This document shows positions 1 through 9,817 of a stretch of 64,000 nt of DNA, piece by piece; within the stretch, counting starts at the first letter, position 1; each line of letters starts with the position of its first letter. The position numbers and the translations under genes are program-made. Location: positions 1,178,001 to 1,242,000 of the forward strand of contig OZ251244.1 of assembly GCA_965240325.2 (NCBI GenBank), given 5' to 3'. Source of the stretch: Rebecca billardiae RCC1528. Taxonomy: Eukaryota; Haptophyta. Under the pieces are notes generated by a model, which was given only the letters and a program-made list of their open reading frames with translations, was not told the origin of the DNA and made no database searches.

Positions 1-48
1 GATGACGACGAAGCGGGTGCCATGCCGGATCGTTTGCGGGACGGCGGA

Positions 49-2473
49 CGGCAGCGCTAAATCAGCCCGGGCTGATTTAAGCTTATCTCAGCCCGGGCTG
101 ATTTAAGCCCTTAAATCAGCCCGGGCTGAGATAAGCTCGCGCGGAGCTTATCTCAGCCCGGGCTGATTTAAGGGCTTAAATCAGCCCAGCGGCTCGCGAC
201 TCGGCCACCGTGGACTCGGAGCGCACGTCGCGCGGTGCGGCCCGCCCGCTCCATGGCTGCACGCGCTGCTGTGTCTTCGGTGGCCACAGGGTGAAGTGCG
301 CTGAGTCTAGTGGCGGGCGCCCAGCTCCACCCACCCCCTTCTCCCTGGCCCGCCCCGCCTGCCCTCGCCCGCATCGGATGCCTTCCTCGCGCATGCAACT
401 CCACGGCGGCAACTCGGCTTGTGGACTTGCTGCCCGCATGAGAAGCATGCAGCCAACACCATGGACGCACCATCGACGTTCGCCAGTTGACCATGTCCGC
501 GCGTAGTCGCACGCGGGTGAACACGGCCCGTGCGCTACAGTCGGTTGTGTGCTGTTGCCATTGCACGTTGTTCAAAATGTGCTGAACGTTGCCACCGCGG
601 CCGCCGCGCGCGGGCGTACCGGTGCCAGCGGCACAGGCATGGGCACCGGCGCAGCTCCATGGACGATCATGGCGCTGCGGCTAGTGGGCGCGCCGACGCC
701 GGCACGCCCGCAGCTGTCGGCGCGCACGGCGAGCACGCAAAGCTCGCAGCGCGTGCCGCGGCTCAGGGGCTGGTGCGCACGGACAGCAAGCTAAGGTTGC
801 GGTGTGCGCCGCGGTCCGCACGCACGCAGCGGCCGCCGCATGCGCCACGCGCGCGGTGGCCGCCGCGCGCGCCGCGGTTGCCGCGCGCGCCGTGGCTGCC
901 GCGCGCGCCGCGGCGGACCAGCGCGCCGCGGCCGTGCGCGACGACCGAAGGCTAGTCTGTGGCGGATAGCGAGCGAGCGCGCCGCCGCGGCCAGTGAGCG
1001 CGCAGCGGCCGGCGAGCACGCTCAGCCTCATCGCGCAACTGTCACGTGTTGGCGCCAGGCTTGATGGGCACCTGCGGCGTTGGACCAATGGGCATCTGTG
1101 GCCCGTGCGGTGCGCGCTCGCCGGTTGCGGTGGCGCGCTCGCCAATACCTACGCATGCTGGCGCGGCCTGCTCACCGGTCGCGGTGGCGCAAGCCCCGGC
1201 TGCACCATCCATCCGCGCCGGTTGCGGCGCGCTCACTAGCCGCAGCGGCAAGCTCGCTATCCGCCACAGACTCGCCTTCGGTCGCCGTGCGCGGGGCGGT
1301 CGCGGCGCGTTGGTCGGCCTCGGCGCGCTCGCCAGCCGCGGCGCGCGCGGCAGCCGCGGCGCGCGCAGCAGCCACGGCGCGCTCGCCGGCCGGGCGCGAC
1401 GGCCGAGTTACGCTGTCTGCCGCCGTGGCGCGCTTACCGGCCGCAGCGCGCGTGGCAGCCGCGGCGCAATCGCCAGCCGCGCGGCGCGCGGCAGCCGCGG
1501 CGCGCTCACCGGCCGGGCGCGCTCAGCAGCCGCGGCGCGCTCGCCGGCCGCAGCGCGCTCGCCGGCTGCGGCGCGCAAGACGGCTGCGGCGCGCGCGGCG
1601 GCCGTTGTGTGCACGCGGACCACGGTGCGCGCGGCGACCTTGGCGTGCTCGCCAAGCGCGCCGAAAGCTGCGAGCGCGAGGGCGCCGGTGAGCCCACCAG
1701 CTGCGGCGCCACGACCGTCGACAGTGTATTACTCTGCCGAAGCGCCTGCCACGCTTGAGACGCAGCGAGCCGCACACCACAGCTGTCAGCTGATGGTCCA
1801 AGCTCGGTCATGAACCGGCAGCCGCCGCGCAGAGTAGTGCGCCGCGCGAAGGGACTGTTTCGATCTGACGGGATCGCGATGACTGGCTGATCCAGCGTCG
1901 AGCGTGACCGGCAAGTATGCCAAGCTGGGCAAGCACATGCCGCAACGCGCGAACGGTACAAGGGCAACGCGGTACAAGGGCGACGGCACACGGCAGACAG
2001 GTGCACGTGGGCCGTGGCCACATGCGTGCGATTACACATGACACACATGTACAGTACACGACGTACAAGTACCCGCGACCGTCGATGGTGGAATCGATGG
2101 TGGAACAATGGCGTTGGCTGAGGCCGTTGCATGCGCGAGGAAGGCATCCGATGCGGGCGAGGGCAGGCGGGGCGGGCCAGGGAGAAGGGGGTGGGTGGAG
2201 CTGGGCCCGCCACTAGACTCAGCGCACTTCACCCTGTGGCCACCGAAGACACAGCAGCGCGTGCAGCCATGGAGCGGGCGGGCCGCACCGCGCGACGTGC
2301 GCTCCGAGTCCACGGCGGCCGAGTCGCGAGCCGCTGGGCTGAGATAAGCGCTTATCTCAGCCCGGGCTGAGATAAGCTCGCGCGGAGCTTATCTCAGCCC
2401 GGGCTGATTTAAGGGCTTAAATCAGCCCGGGCTGAGATAAGCTTAAATCAGCCCGGGCTGATTTAGCGCTGCC
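49..2473. mobile_element. Foldback/MULE-like non-autonomous element with about 350-bp terminal inverted repeats
   Basis: The left arm (about 50-399) is repeated in reverse complement at the right end (about 2126-2473). The tips read cggcagcgct on the left and agcgctgcc on the right. Immediately outside, the 10-mer ggacggcgga occurs at 39-48 and again at 2474-2483, a candidate target-site duplication of the 9-11 bp size typical of Mutator-like elements. The terminal 120 bp of each arm is built from four copies of the palindrome core CAGCCCGGGCTG flanked by AAATC or ATCTC, so each end can fold into several hairpins. No transposase is recognisable between the arms; the interior is a GC-rich degenerate minisatellite. 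It is probably non-autonomous. The flank is itself rich in GGACGG, so the duplication could be partly fortuitous. Confidence 0.75.
690..1660. repeat. Degenerate GC-rich minisatellite inside the foldback element
   Basis: Most of this stretch is an imperfect array of short units resembling GCGCGCGGCAGCCGCGG and GCGCTCGCCGGC. All reading frames are open for long distances only because A+T-rich stop codons are rare here; the predicted peptides are Ala/Arg-only low complexity and are not credible genes. Confidence 0.6.
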
Positions 2474-3453
2474 GGACGGCGGATGGCACGCGGACGAATC
2501 ATGCCGACGAATCAGGAAGCTGCGACGACCTACAGTACAAGTTCTTGATTGCTAGACGACCTGGAGACCACCATGCGGCATAGATGACGATCATGCGCAT
2601 CATCAATCGTCATCATTCGGAGTACTACAGCGACGGAATAATAATGATGGTCGTGGTCTGCAGGCAGCCGGAGTCGCCGTGATTGGCGCTGGAGTGGCGG
2701 CGGCGCGGCGGCCACCGCCGCTGCCGGCGCTGCGGCGGGCCGCTCGAGCCGTGCATGGCGCGGGCTCGTGATGCGGCCGCTACGGCGCGCATGCCGAGCG
2801 GGCTGGCGTGGTCCCGGCCGGCAGCTTCTTGATGTTTGGCACGCGCGCCGCCGCCGCACGCCGCACGCCTCGTCACTGGCTAGTGCCAACTGCCGGCGCT
2901 TAACGTCGCCTCCGCCAGCCAGCTCTCTCTCGCCTACTCGCGGCCGCTGTGCACGCTTGCGCCGCTGGCGCCCGGCCGGCCAACCGCAGCCTCGGGAGCA
3001 CCTGGCTCAGCCGACGGCCTGCACGAGTGCGTGCTACCAGTCTGGCGGCAGGGCGGGGGCAGCCGTAGCATGTGAGCACGCGCTACCGTGAACGATGAAG
3101 CTGCTGGCGCGGCTCGAGCGCCGTATACTAGCTAGGCTCCACTCTAGTGCTGCTCACGACTACGTACTGACAATTTACTGCTGCAAGTAGCTGGCGCTGC
3201 TCGGGTCGGCCGCCGCCGCAGTTGCGCAGCGGGCCTCTTCGAGTAGCCTGCAGTAGGATCGCTCTGCGACACCGCCTGAACAGAAATCACAGTGGCACGC
3301 ACAGGGAAGTGGACCCGAGCTCCACGGCACCATTCAAAGTGCACGACTACAGTCAGGCGCAGGGCAGCTTGTAGCCGCATCGGCAGTGCAGTCAGTCGTC
3401 ACCCCAGTCAGTCCACCGATTCGGTGCAAGGCTGGGCGTGTGACTGTGTGAGG

Positions 3454-3481
3454 CGTCATGACGTGACGTCACGTCATGACG
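3454..3481. promoter_or_regulatory. 28-bp perfect palindrome of CRE-like TGACGTCA motifs
   Basis: The 28 bases are identical to their reverse complement, centred on TGACGTCA. A further partial repeat, GTCATGACGTGACGC, follows directly to 3494. TGACGTCA is the full-site recognition sequence of CREB/ATF-type bZIP factors, so a bZIP-binding cluster is possible. It lies about 2.1 kb upstream of the secreted-protein gene at 5624. It could equally be a cruciform-forming repeat without regulatory function. Confidence 0.4.
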
Positions 3482-3957
3482 TCATGACGTGACGCGAGGA
3501 ATGGCGTAACGTGACTCCCGGACAGCGCTCTGCCCACGCCTGGCACACCCGGACTCACAGTAGTCGGCCACAGGCGGCTGCGCACGCGCGCGCGCGCGTG
3601 CCGCGTCGGCGCCGCAGCCGCCGGGTGGCGGTGCAGCCCTGGCACCCCAACACCAGCTCGTGGATCCTCCAGCTCCACGGCCACATGGGTGCGAGAGCGG
3701 GAGCCCTCGCCTTTATTGGGCGACGAGCCCACCTGCTCCTCTGTGCGGTCCCGCCAGCCGGAACCCGGCGCACTCCTCTACTGGATGGAAGGGAACCCCC
3801 GGGAAACTCGTCAACCCATATTATTAAAATAATATCAGGCCATGCGATTACACAGAATACATGCGTATAGTGTAACGGACGAAACTGTCCCCGCCAAAAG
3901 ACGTGTTGCTATGACGACGCGTGAATTATTACTATATATACGCGTGTAAAACGCATG

Positions 3958-3975
3958 ACGTCATCATGATGACGT
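3958..3975. promoter_or_regulatory. 18-bp perfect palindrome containing TGACGT half sites
   Basis: ACGTCATCATGATGACGT is self-complementary and is embedded in ATGACGTCATCATGATGACGTGACGC. It uses the same TGACGT half sites as the 28-bp palindrome 0.5 kb upstream, with the half sites spaced apart. Confidence 0.35.
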
Positions 3976-4102
3976 GACGCTAGAAATGATGGGCGTCCCG
4001 ATGACGCGTCATAGCCCATCACATGATCAGTATGATCACTGCATGCAGCAGAAATTCGCCAGCATATATATTCGGCGAATTCGCTACGCAGAAATTCGCC
4101 AT

Positions 4103-4147
4103 ATTCGGCGAATTCGGCGAATTCGGCGAATTCGGCGAATTCGGCGA
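4103..4147. repeat. Five copies of a 9-bp unit (ATTCGGCGA)
   Basis: The unit is repeated five times without mismatch. Just upstream (4047-4100) are related GAAATTCGCC and ATTCGGCGAATTCG pieces in both orientations that can fold into a hairpin. The period of nine keeps any overlapping frame open but there is no other sign of coding. Confidence 0.85.
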
Positions 4148-4287
4148 AGAAGCGAAGGCTGAGGCCATTCGGCGAATCTGCCCATCCCTGGCCTGCTGCG
4201 CGTATTCGGTCTCGTCAGATGCGTGCTCGGTCTCCGCCAATGAGCCCAATGACCAATCGACATCGTTACCCGCGTCGCTTGCGGCAG

Positions 4288-4714
4288 CCCCCCCCCCCCC
4301 CTTTGGCCTTTAGCGGTTCTCGAAGCCAACCATCGACGCTTGGACGCCTACGGCCGCGCGAAGCGACGGTGCCGAGCGGGCGCGCGCGCCCGGTACGAGA
4401 GGTAGACTCCCACATCGTGCCTCCACACCCCGCCCGCGCTAGCGCACCCGCCCCTGGCGCTCTTCCCGCTCGTCGGCGGCGCTCGGCACCCGAGCCGAGC
4501 CGAACGCGTGCACAGCGCACGACGCAGCGCGGCGCGACGGGCGCGGCGCGGCGCGCTCGGACTTTTCCCGCCGGGGGCTCCGAGCGTACGGGCCGATGCG
4601 CCCACTCGCGGCGCGCCCCGCGCGCGCCCCGCCAAATGCGCGAGCACACACGAGGCGCGGGTCGAGACGCTGGGGTGCTCGGCGCGGCCGTCAACAGCCC
4701 CCCCCCCCCCCCCC
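4288..4714. repeat. Two long poly-C runs (14 and 17 C)
   Basis: Uninterrupted C runs lie at 4288-4301 and 4698-4714, separated by about 400 bp of GC-rich sequence with no recognised gene. Runs of this length are prone to length variation and to sequencing error. Confidence 0.8.
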
Positions 4715-4967
4715 GGCGTTGAGGAGCGTCACCGGTTTCCATTTTCCGGACTCTCCTTGATGCTACGCAAAGCCGCGGGGGCGGCCGTCCCGTCGAAACG
4801 GACGTGCCCCCCCGCGAAAAAATGGCAGGATAGACCGGCTCGCGCGCAGGCCGCCGGGTGCACGTTTGGGCTGATGGCCGTAGTGCTCGTGGCAGCACGC
4901 GCGCGCGCGTGGGCGCCCAACACGGCCTGAGAGTGCGCCGAGCGCATCCGATGAGTACACCGCATAC

Positions 4968-5437
4968 TTATGGGTCTCGTCGGCCTGCCCCGACGGGCGG
5001 TTGGCGGTGTTGAGCCCGCCCGTATCGATGTCGTGATGCCCTCCGTCGTGGGACGACGCAAGCGAGCGCAGGCCCCTCGGGAGCCTCAGCCATGCGGCTG
5101 CACTTAGCACAGCGCGCGATGAGTGCGGCGGCGCCTTCGAGATACGCCGTACGGAGCTTGCCGCCATCCCGAATGACCTCTCGCTCGTGCTTGACGGTGG
5201 TGTTCGCCTGCTTGATCCACTTGTCGTCGTCGTTTAGACGGCGTGCCGGCACTTCTCGGCCTCGGCCATCGACTCAGACACCTTGCGCTGGTCGTTGTCC
5301 ATGTCGCGCGCGTCTGTGAGGTCTCTTCGGGTGCGCATGGTCCTCACGCGCACCGCCTCGCGCGCGAGATCGCGGCATATCACGCCCAAGGTCCTCCTGC
5401 GGCGTGTCCTTGCGCGTGCGCCGGGCGGCGGCGCCAT
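4968..5437 (-). pseudogene. Possible broken coding stretch of unknown family
   Basis: On the minus strand one open frame (from about 5437) runs through a charged segment containing DMDNDQRKVSESMAEAEKC and then stops near 5234. A second, overlapping frame continues with RLNDDDKWIKQANTTVKHER and ends at 4968. The compositions before and after the switch look like one helical, charged protein interrupted by a single frameshift near 5240. An unrecognised intron or sequencing error is equally possible. I do not recognise the family. The last part carries a lone CAKC pair. Confidence 0.3.
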
Positions 5438-5623
5438 GCTGTTCGAACGGTTGGGCGGGCGCCTCCGGATTCCTGCAGACGACAACCTTAAAACACGTAC
5501 CTAAACTGTAGAGATGATTGTGACGCTACCCCCATACCAAGGGAGGCTCCCTTGCCCATATACAGTTTACAAATTAATTAACGACACTCGAAATAAAGCT
5601 TCATCGACTCATTGAAGCAAGCC

Positions 5624-7330
5624 ATGGTGGTGCGCGGTGCGCTGGCGACCGCCGTGGCGCTAGCCCTGCTTCCGGGGGGGTCAGCAGTACCACATACGGT
5701 GGGCTGGTCGGAGGACGGGCGATTCACACAGGACCTCTCCATGTGCATACGCAACCTAGCAGGCGAGGTGGCGGCGACAGCACTCCAGTGGGGCGACCGA
5801 TGTAGAGGCACAGCGGACAAGATGGCATTGCAGCTGGTCGTGCTCGAGCGCGTACTCGACCCCATGGCGGATGCGCATGGGTACGTGGGCGCTCTCTGGT
5901 GCGCCTTTTACACTGTGCGCATGCGAGACCTGCCCTGGTACTCCGGTTGGCGCGAGGACCTCTGCCCGTATCGCGAGGAACAACTCGCGTGCAGCTGCAA
6001 CGAGTCGCTCGGCGCACGCTGGCCTGAGGCCAGCGGAGTCGAGCGCTCCCAGCGTTCCGCGCGAGGCGACGACGGCGGCATAAGAGCTCTTGGGACGCGC
6101 CGCGTGATGTCATGCGCACTCTGCGCGCGGCTTTACGCTGAGTTTGGCCCACCGCCGTACTCAACTGTGGCGCCGGCGAGCCCAGCGAGCGTGCACAGCG
6201 CTAGAGAACAGATCGAATTGGACCGCATCGAGCGCATGCGCGTGGTGTCGCCAGACAACCCATGGTGGCACGGTTGGGACCTGCACACTTTCGGCATGTG
6301 GGCAGAGCACGACCGGCAGCGGCGAGCGCTTCCTCACGCCAGCGTGCTCGCAGATATCCTCCGCTTTTGCGCCACAAACGGCGAGGAGGTGCATGCGTTC
6401 ATCTGGTCTGTGGGGGCGCATGAGGGCAGGCGCGCACGTGCTGCTTCGAATAATAGCGGCCCCGCCATGGGCGCAGCAAGCTCTCCCTCCGACAGGGAGG
6501 TGCCGCAGGGACAGGCGCAGACAAGCTCAAAGCTGCTGAAGCAGGTGCAAATGTCGATGGAGGAGGAAAGGCTGAAGAAGAAAGGTGGCAGCAGGTGGCA
6601 GTGGTGGCATCGCAGCAAGCCATCCAGCAGCATGCCGCCAACTGCTGTCGTACCGCCTGTGGATGAGCACGCAGCACCCAGCCCCATCGAAGCAGTGCCC
6701 AGCGAGCCGAGGCTCGATCTCGCGTCACGCGATTTTGTCATTCGCGTCGTGTCGCGTGCATACCACACAGTGTGGGAGCAGGCGCCTGAACAAATCGACT
6801 ACGTCCGCCATGCCTTTGGGCACGCGTTCTTCGAGTTCGCCCACGCGGCAAATCCGGACAGTCCGCGTGTTCTCATGGAGGCGCTGCGCCTGTGTGCATC
6901 GAGCTTGCGCTTTCAGGCATGGCCTCGCGACCAGGAATTGCCGCCGGCGAAAGAGGAGAAGGACAGCTGGCGCCTGCTCTGCGAAACAGGTGTCTATCAT
7001 TCTGCCATCAACAGGCTCTCAGCAGCCGCAGTCATGGCAGCAGACTCCAAAGGGCTTGCATCACTCGCGCGACTGCTGTGCGCGTGGCTACCATGGCCAG
7101 CGCAGGAGTCCGCGCGAAACGAGGGCGTGTGCCATGTGGGCTTTGGTACCGACGACGCAGAGGCGCGCATGGCGCTGTACCGTGCAGGTGAGTGCGCTAG
7201 CACGTTTGCGCGGCAGCGCATGCGGCCTGCGCCTTGGGAGAAAGTCCTCCTGGACGCGCAGCGCATTCGCCTCTTTCCCACCTGGCCTGTTCTGATCGAG
7301 CCGGGCATCCCGCCCAGGCCACCTGAGTGA
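5624..7330 (+). CDS. Secreted protein of unknown function, 568 aa
   Basis: This is a single uninterrupted frame. The start is the ATG at 5624, which has a strong Kozak context (gccATGG); the in-frame sequence upstream holds no ATG. Residues 1-22 (MVVRGALATAVALALLPGGS) form a classic signal peptide, so the product should enter the secretory pathway. The next 190 residues contain about ten cysteines, including CSCNES and SCALCARLY, and several Trp pairs (DLPWYSGW, NPWWHGWD), suggesting a disulfide-bonded domain. A Lys/Gln/Ser-rich linker around residues 280-330 separates it from a second, mostly helical domain. There is no membrane segment after the signal peptide. I recognise no family. Codon use matches its neighbours, and a stop followed by tandem gTGAccc repeats ends the frame. 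Confidence 0.6.
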   Translation: MVVRGALATAVALALLPGGSAVPHTVGWSEDGRFTQDLSMCIRNLAGEVAATALQWGDRCRGTADKMALQLVVLERVLDPMADAHGYVGALWCAFYTVRMRDLPWYSGWREDLCPYREEQLACSCNESLGARWPEASGVERSQRSARGDDGGIRALGTRRVMSCALCARLYAEFGPPPYSTVAPASPASVHSAREQIELDRIERMRVVSPDNPWWHGWDLHTFGMWAEHDRQRRALPHASVLADILRFCATNGEEVHAFIWSVGAHEGRRARAASNNSGPAMGAASSPSDREVPQGQAQTSSKLLKQVQMSMEEERLKKKGGSRWQWWHRSKPSSSMPPTAVVPPVDEHAAPSPIEAVPSEPRLDLASRDFVIRVVSRAYHTVWEQAPEQIDYVRHAFGHAFFEFAHAANPDSPRVLMEALRLCASSLRFQAWPRDQELPPAKEEKDSWRLLCETGVYHSAINRLSAAAVMAADSKGLASLARLLCAWLPWPAQESARNEGVCHVGFGTDDAEARMALYRAGECASTFARQRMRPAPWEKVLLDAQRIRLFPTWPVLIEPGIPPRPPE

Positions 7331-7383
7331 CCCGAGTGACCTAGTAGTAGTACCTACCCGAAACATTTGAGGGCACCTCATTA

Positions 7384-7417
<34 letters not shown>

Positions 7418-7790
7418 ATGTATATCAGATATATATATCAGATATATATGCGCGGGTCGCCAGCTGACCCCGCGACGTTCGATTCGACTCGGCTCTGCGC
7501 TGGCACGTGCACTCGCGGAGATCAACCACACGCAGCGGGTCCGGGATAGGCACTGGCACCCTCACTTTCTCCAGCCGGCCGCCGGCTGAATCGCCTCGGG
7601 GGGCGATGCAGCAGGTGGACGCCGCTGCACCCATCTGGCCCTTGGCGCTGGCCTCCTCCGTGCCCTTCGCTCCACCCTAGGTGGGGCAGGGGGTGCGGGG
7701 TGTGACGCGCCCGGGGGCCAGGTTGAGGTTCCCCAGCATCAAGCACTGCATCTGCAGCAGCCCGCCGGCGGGCCGGCCGGGCTGCGACAT
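7331..7790. other. Intergenic stretch with TA microsatellite
   Basis: A TA-rich microsatellite (about 7383-7450, TATATA, TATG and ATCAGATATATA units) follows the stop of the secreted-protein gene. The rest is GC-rich with no recognisable gene and leads into the dispersed repeat at 7791. Confidence 0.6.
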
Positions 7791-8255
7791 CGACTACCAC
7801 CTCATCTGCTTCATCGCCCAGAGCGCGCTAGGCGGCGCGCTCACTCCCCAAGCCCCTCTTCTGCAGCTGCGCGCCGCTTGGCCGGCGCGCTGCGAGGCGT
7901 ACTACGACCTCATCCTCATCCAGGCGCCCACGCGGGCGCACGGGGGCGACAGCCGCGGCTGCCGCTTGCCGGAGCTGCTCGCCGCTAGGTCGGCGGGCGG
8001 CGACATCGACTACGACCTCACCCTCATCCAAGTGCTCCGGAAGGCGCTCGGCCGCGGCGGCATCTGCCGTCGCCGCCGCGTGCCCCAGGCCGAGGCGGTG
8101 CTCCATCCCGGCCCCGCTCCCGTAGGGGGGCAGGGCTGCGGGTGGCGCACTACTGTCTGACCTGGACGGAAGGCGCGGACGCATTCTATGTGTCTGTTGC
8201 ACTCTGACTCTGAGCCTGACGCTTGTCCGATGCTGCCACGTCGTTAAATATATAT
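7791..8255. repeat. Dispersed repeat family A, copy 1
   Basis: About 465 bp that recurs in the same orientation at 44292-44760, 36.5 kb away, with high identity and a few 3-bp indels. Inside it are three degenerate tandem subunits of about 110-120 bp; on the plus strand they encode related words (CDIDYHLICF, CEAYYDLILI, GDIDYDLTLI). Both copies end in TTAAATATATAT next to an AT-rich tract, which may be a 3' tail of a retroposed element. On the minus strand the copy is an open frame with DEGEVVVDVAARRPSGE words, but copy 2 has a stop inside it. No transposase or reverse transcriptase is visible. Confidence 0.7.
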
Positions 8256-8515
8256 TATAATAATATGGATAACATATATATATATATTATTCCCCAGGTA
8301 TATTATTTGCATTGTTCAGATCATCATCATCAGAGTGGCGGGGACGAGGCTTGCGGCAGTGTCAGCAGGGCCAGGCTCCGCTCGTGCATGCTGCCAACTT
8401 GGTCGCTGGCTGCGATGCGGATGCCGCCGCCGACGGCGAGTTGTCACCGATTACTCGACACCGTCGCACAGCCGGGCAATAATTCTGCCGCTCTGCAGTG
8501 ATGACGACATCATCA
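8256..8515. other. Short AT-rich then GC-rich intergenic stretch
   Basis: TA-rich sequence (8245-8320) follows the repeat, then GC-rich sequence leads to the 3' end of the membrane-protein gene on the minus strand. No gene is seen. Confidence 0.5.
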
Positions 8516-9394
8516 TCAATATAATGAAGTGGGCGACGACGACACGGCTGCGGCGGGGGGCATCCACTTGGCGGCGGAGGCGCTCGCGCCTCTCTCCAAC
8601 GCATCTGCTCGGACGCCCGCGCCAGCCGCACCGCCAGCCGCTCCGCCGGTCGCCACGTAGGGCTGCACAATGAACGCCGCGTAGATCACAATGGCCGACC
8701 AGCACCACACACTCGACGCCTCGAACGACCAGTCGAGCGCGGCGAGGCAGCCGATGTACGCGAGGAGGTAGAGCGAGACGACCACGCGGATCGCCGCCGG
8801 CCGGGCGAGCACGCAAGTGCTCGTGAGCAGAAGATACGAGAAGGTGTTGGGCAGAAGGTGGCCCGCTGCCATCCGAAACGTCCAGTGCAGGTGACCGTGC
8901 CGGCCGATGTAGGTGCACGTGCGCCGCGAGGCGAAGGAGCGGAAGTGCGAGAGGGCGGCGTCGTGCACCTCCACGCCCGCGCGCTCGCCCAGCCCCAGCG
9001 CGACGAGGCACGCGACGCCCATCGCGACGGCCATCCACTGCGGCGCGAGTAAGCGCTCGCGGTTGCTCGGATCACCGCCGTGCCGGCACGCCCAGATGAA
9101 GGCAAGCGGCTGCCAGTAGATGAGCAGGCCGAGGGCGCGCGTGAGCCGCGCGTTGCGCGCGGTGCAGGTGGCGTGCACGGCCTCCGTGATGGGCGTCAGG
9201 CTGTCCCCTTCCGCCCAGAGCAGCACCTCGAGCAGCTCGATGCTTGCGATACTCACCATCGCCGGAAGCCAATAGCGCTGCGACGCGATGGCGGGCGAGG
9301 CGTGGGCCTGCGTCGCGCAGCGCCACGCGATGAAGGCCAGCGCAATCAGCTCGGCAGAAGCGAAGGCGAGCGAGACTTCCAGCGACCAGCACAT
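8516..9394 (-). CDS. Polytopic membrane protein, about seven helices, 292 aa
   Basis: A single exon from an ATG at 9394. The protein begins MCWSLEVSLAFASAELIALA and contains about seven hydrophobic segments, around residues 4-24, 41-62, 84-103, 119-138, 179-198, 201-224 and 229-249. A TM-spaced HLHW sits just before the fifth. The C-terminal 45 residues are Ala/Gly/Ser-rich and probably cytosolic. The MCWS start followed by an even spread of helices recalls the uncharacterised DUF5765-type membrane proteins found in algae and large DNA viruses; this is from memory, not searched. There is no signal peptide, so the first helix probably serves as signal anchor. Substrate or function cannot be inferred. 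Confidence 0.6.
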   Translation of the reverse strand: MCWSLEVSLAFASAELIALAFIAWRCATQAHASPAIASQRYWLPAMVSIASIELLEVLLWAEGDSLTPITEAVHATCTARNARLTRALGLLIYWQPLAFIWACRHGGDPSNRERLLAPQWMAVAMGVACLVALGLGERAGVEVHDAALSHFRSFASRRTCTYIGRHGHLHWTFRMAAGHLLPNTFSYLLLTSTCVLARPAAIRVVVSLYLLAYIGCLAALDWSFEASSVWCWSAIVIYAAFIVQPYVATGGAAGGAAGAGVRADALERGASASAAKWMPPAAAVSSSPTSLY

Positions 9395-9527
9395 CCTGAG
9401 CCCATCTGAATGCCCAGGCGCGCTTTGGCAAGATTAGCCGTCCGCCATCGTTGAGTCCGGACTCCACAGTAGACGGTTTCAACTGTATGCAGTATGAGTG
9501 GAACCTCGTACTAGCTGTGTGCATTTG

Positions 9528-9560
9528 CTGTGTGCGTCTCTTATTCTTAGTAAACTGTAC
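9528..9560 (+). repeat. Dispersed repeat B, copy 1
   Basis: The 33-bp core beginning CTGTGTGCGTCTCTTATTC and ending TAAACTGTAC is identical at 26216-26248 and recurs with changes at 54681-54733 and, inverted, at 60825-60895. See those entries. Confidence 0.8.
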
Positions 9561-9577
9561 CGGGTAACTGTGCCGTA

Positions 9578-9603
9578 ACCGGTACGCGGAACCGCGTACC
9601 GGT
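9578..9603. repeat. 26-bp inverted repeat (ACCGGTACGCGG arms)
   Basis: Two 12-bp arms, ACCGGTACGCGG and its exact reverse complement, flank a 2-bp centre. Related GTACCGGT words cluster again at 16186-16245 and 16536-16605. Confidence 0.8.
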
Positions 9604-9817
9604 AACCGGGTTCTGCGACAGGCCCGCAGCGGATATGAATACGTATGGCACTGCTATCGAGTCTAGAACTAGAAGGCTCCCAGCCTTGCCTCTCGGTCTG
9701 TACAGATGTGTGTCCCTGCGTCGGAACTCCGAGTCTGAATCGCGCCACAGGCACGCCTCTGTCAGCGGGCCCGCGCTGCGCCGCGACTGGAGAGTGCCGT
9801 CAGCCTGCCACCCGCGG

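Larger units (their letters stand above)
2484..5623. other. Intergenic region without a convincing intact gene
   Basis: No complete protein is recognisable. The stretch holds CRE-like palindromes at 3454-3481 and 3958-3975, a 9-bp tandem repeat at 4103-4147, poly-C runs of 14 (4288-4301) and 17 (4698-4714), and a possible broken coding stretch on the minus strand at 4968-5437, described separately. Frames between 4260 and 4930 are open but of low complexity on both strands. Confidence 0.5.
9395..9817. other. Intergenic with dispersed repeat B and a hairpin
   Basis: This stretch lies between the start of the membrane-protein gene and the 3' end of the kinase gene. It holds one copy of dispersed repeat B (9528-9560) and a nearly perfect palindrome at 9578-9603. 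I see no gene in it. Confidence 0.6.
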
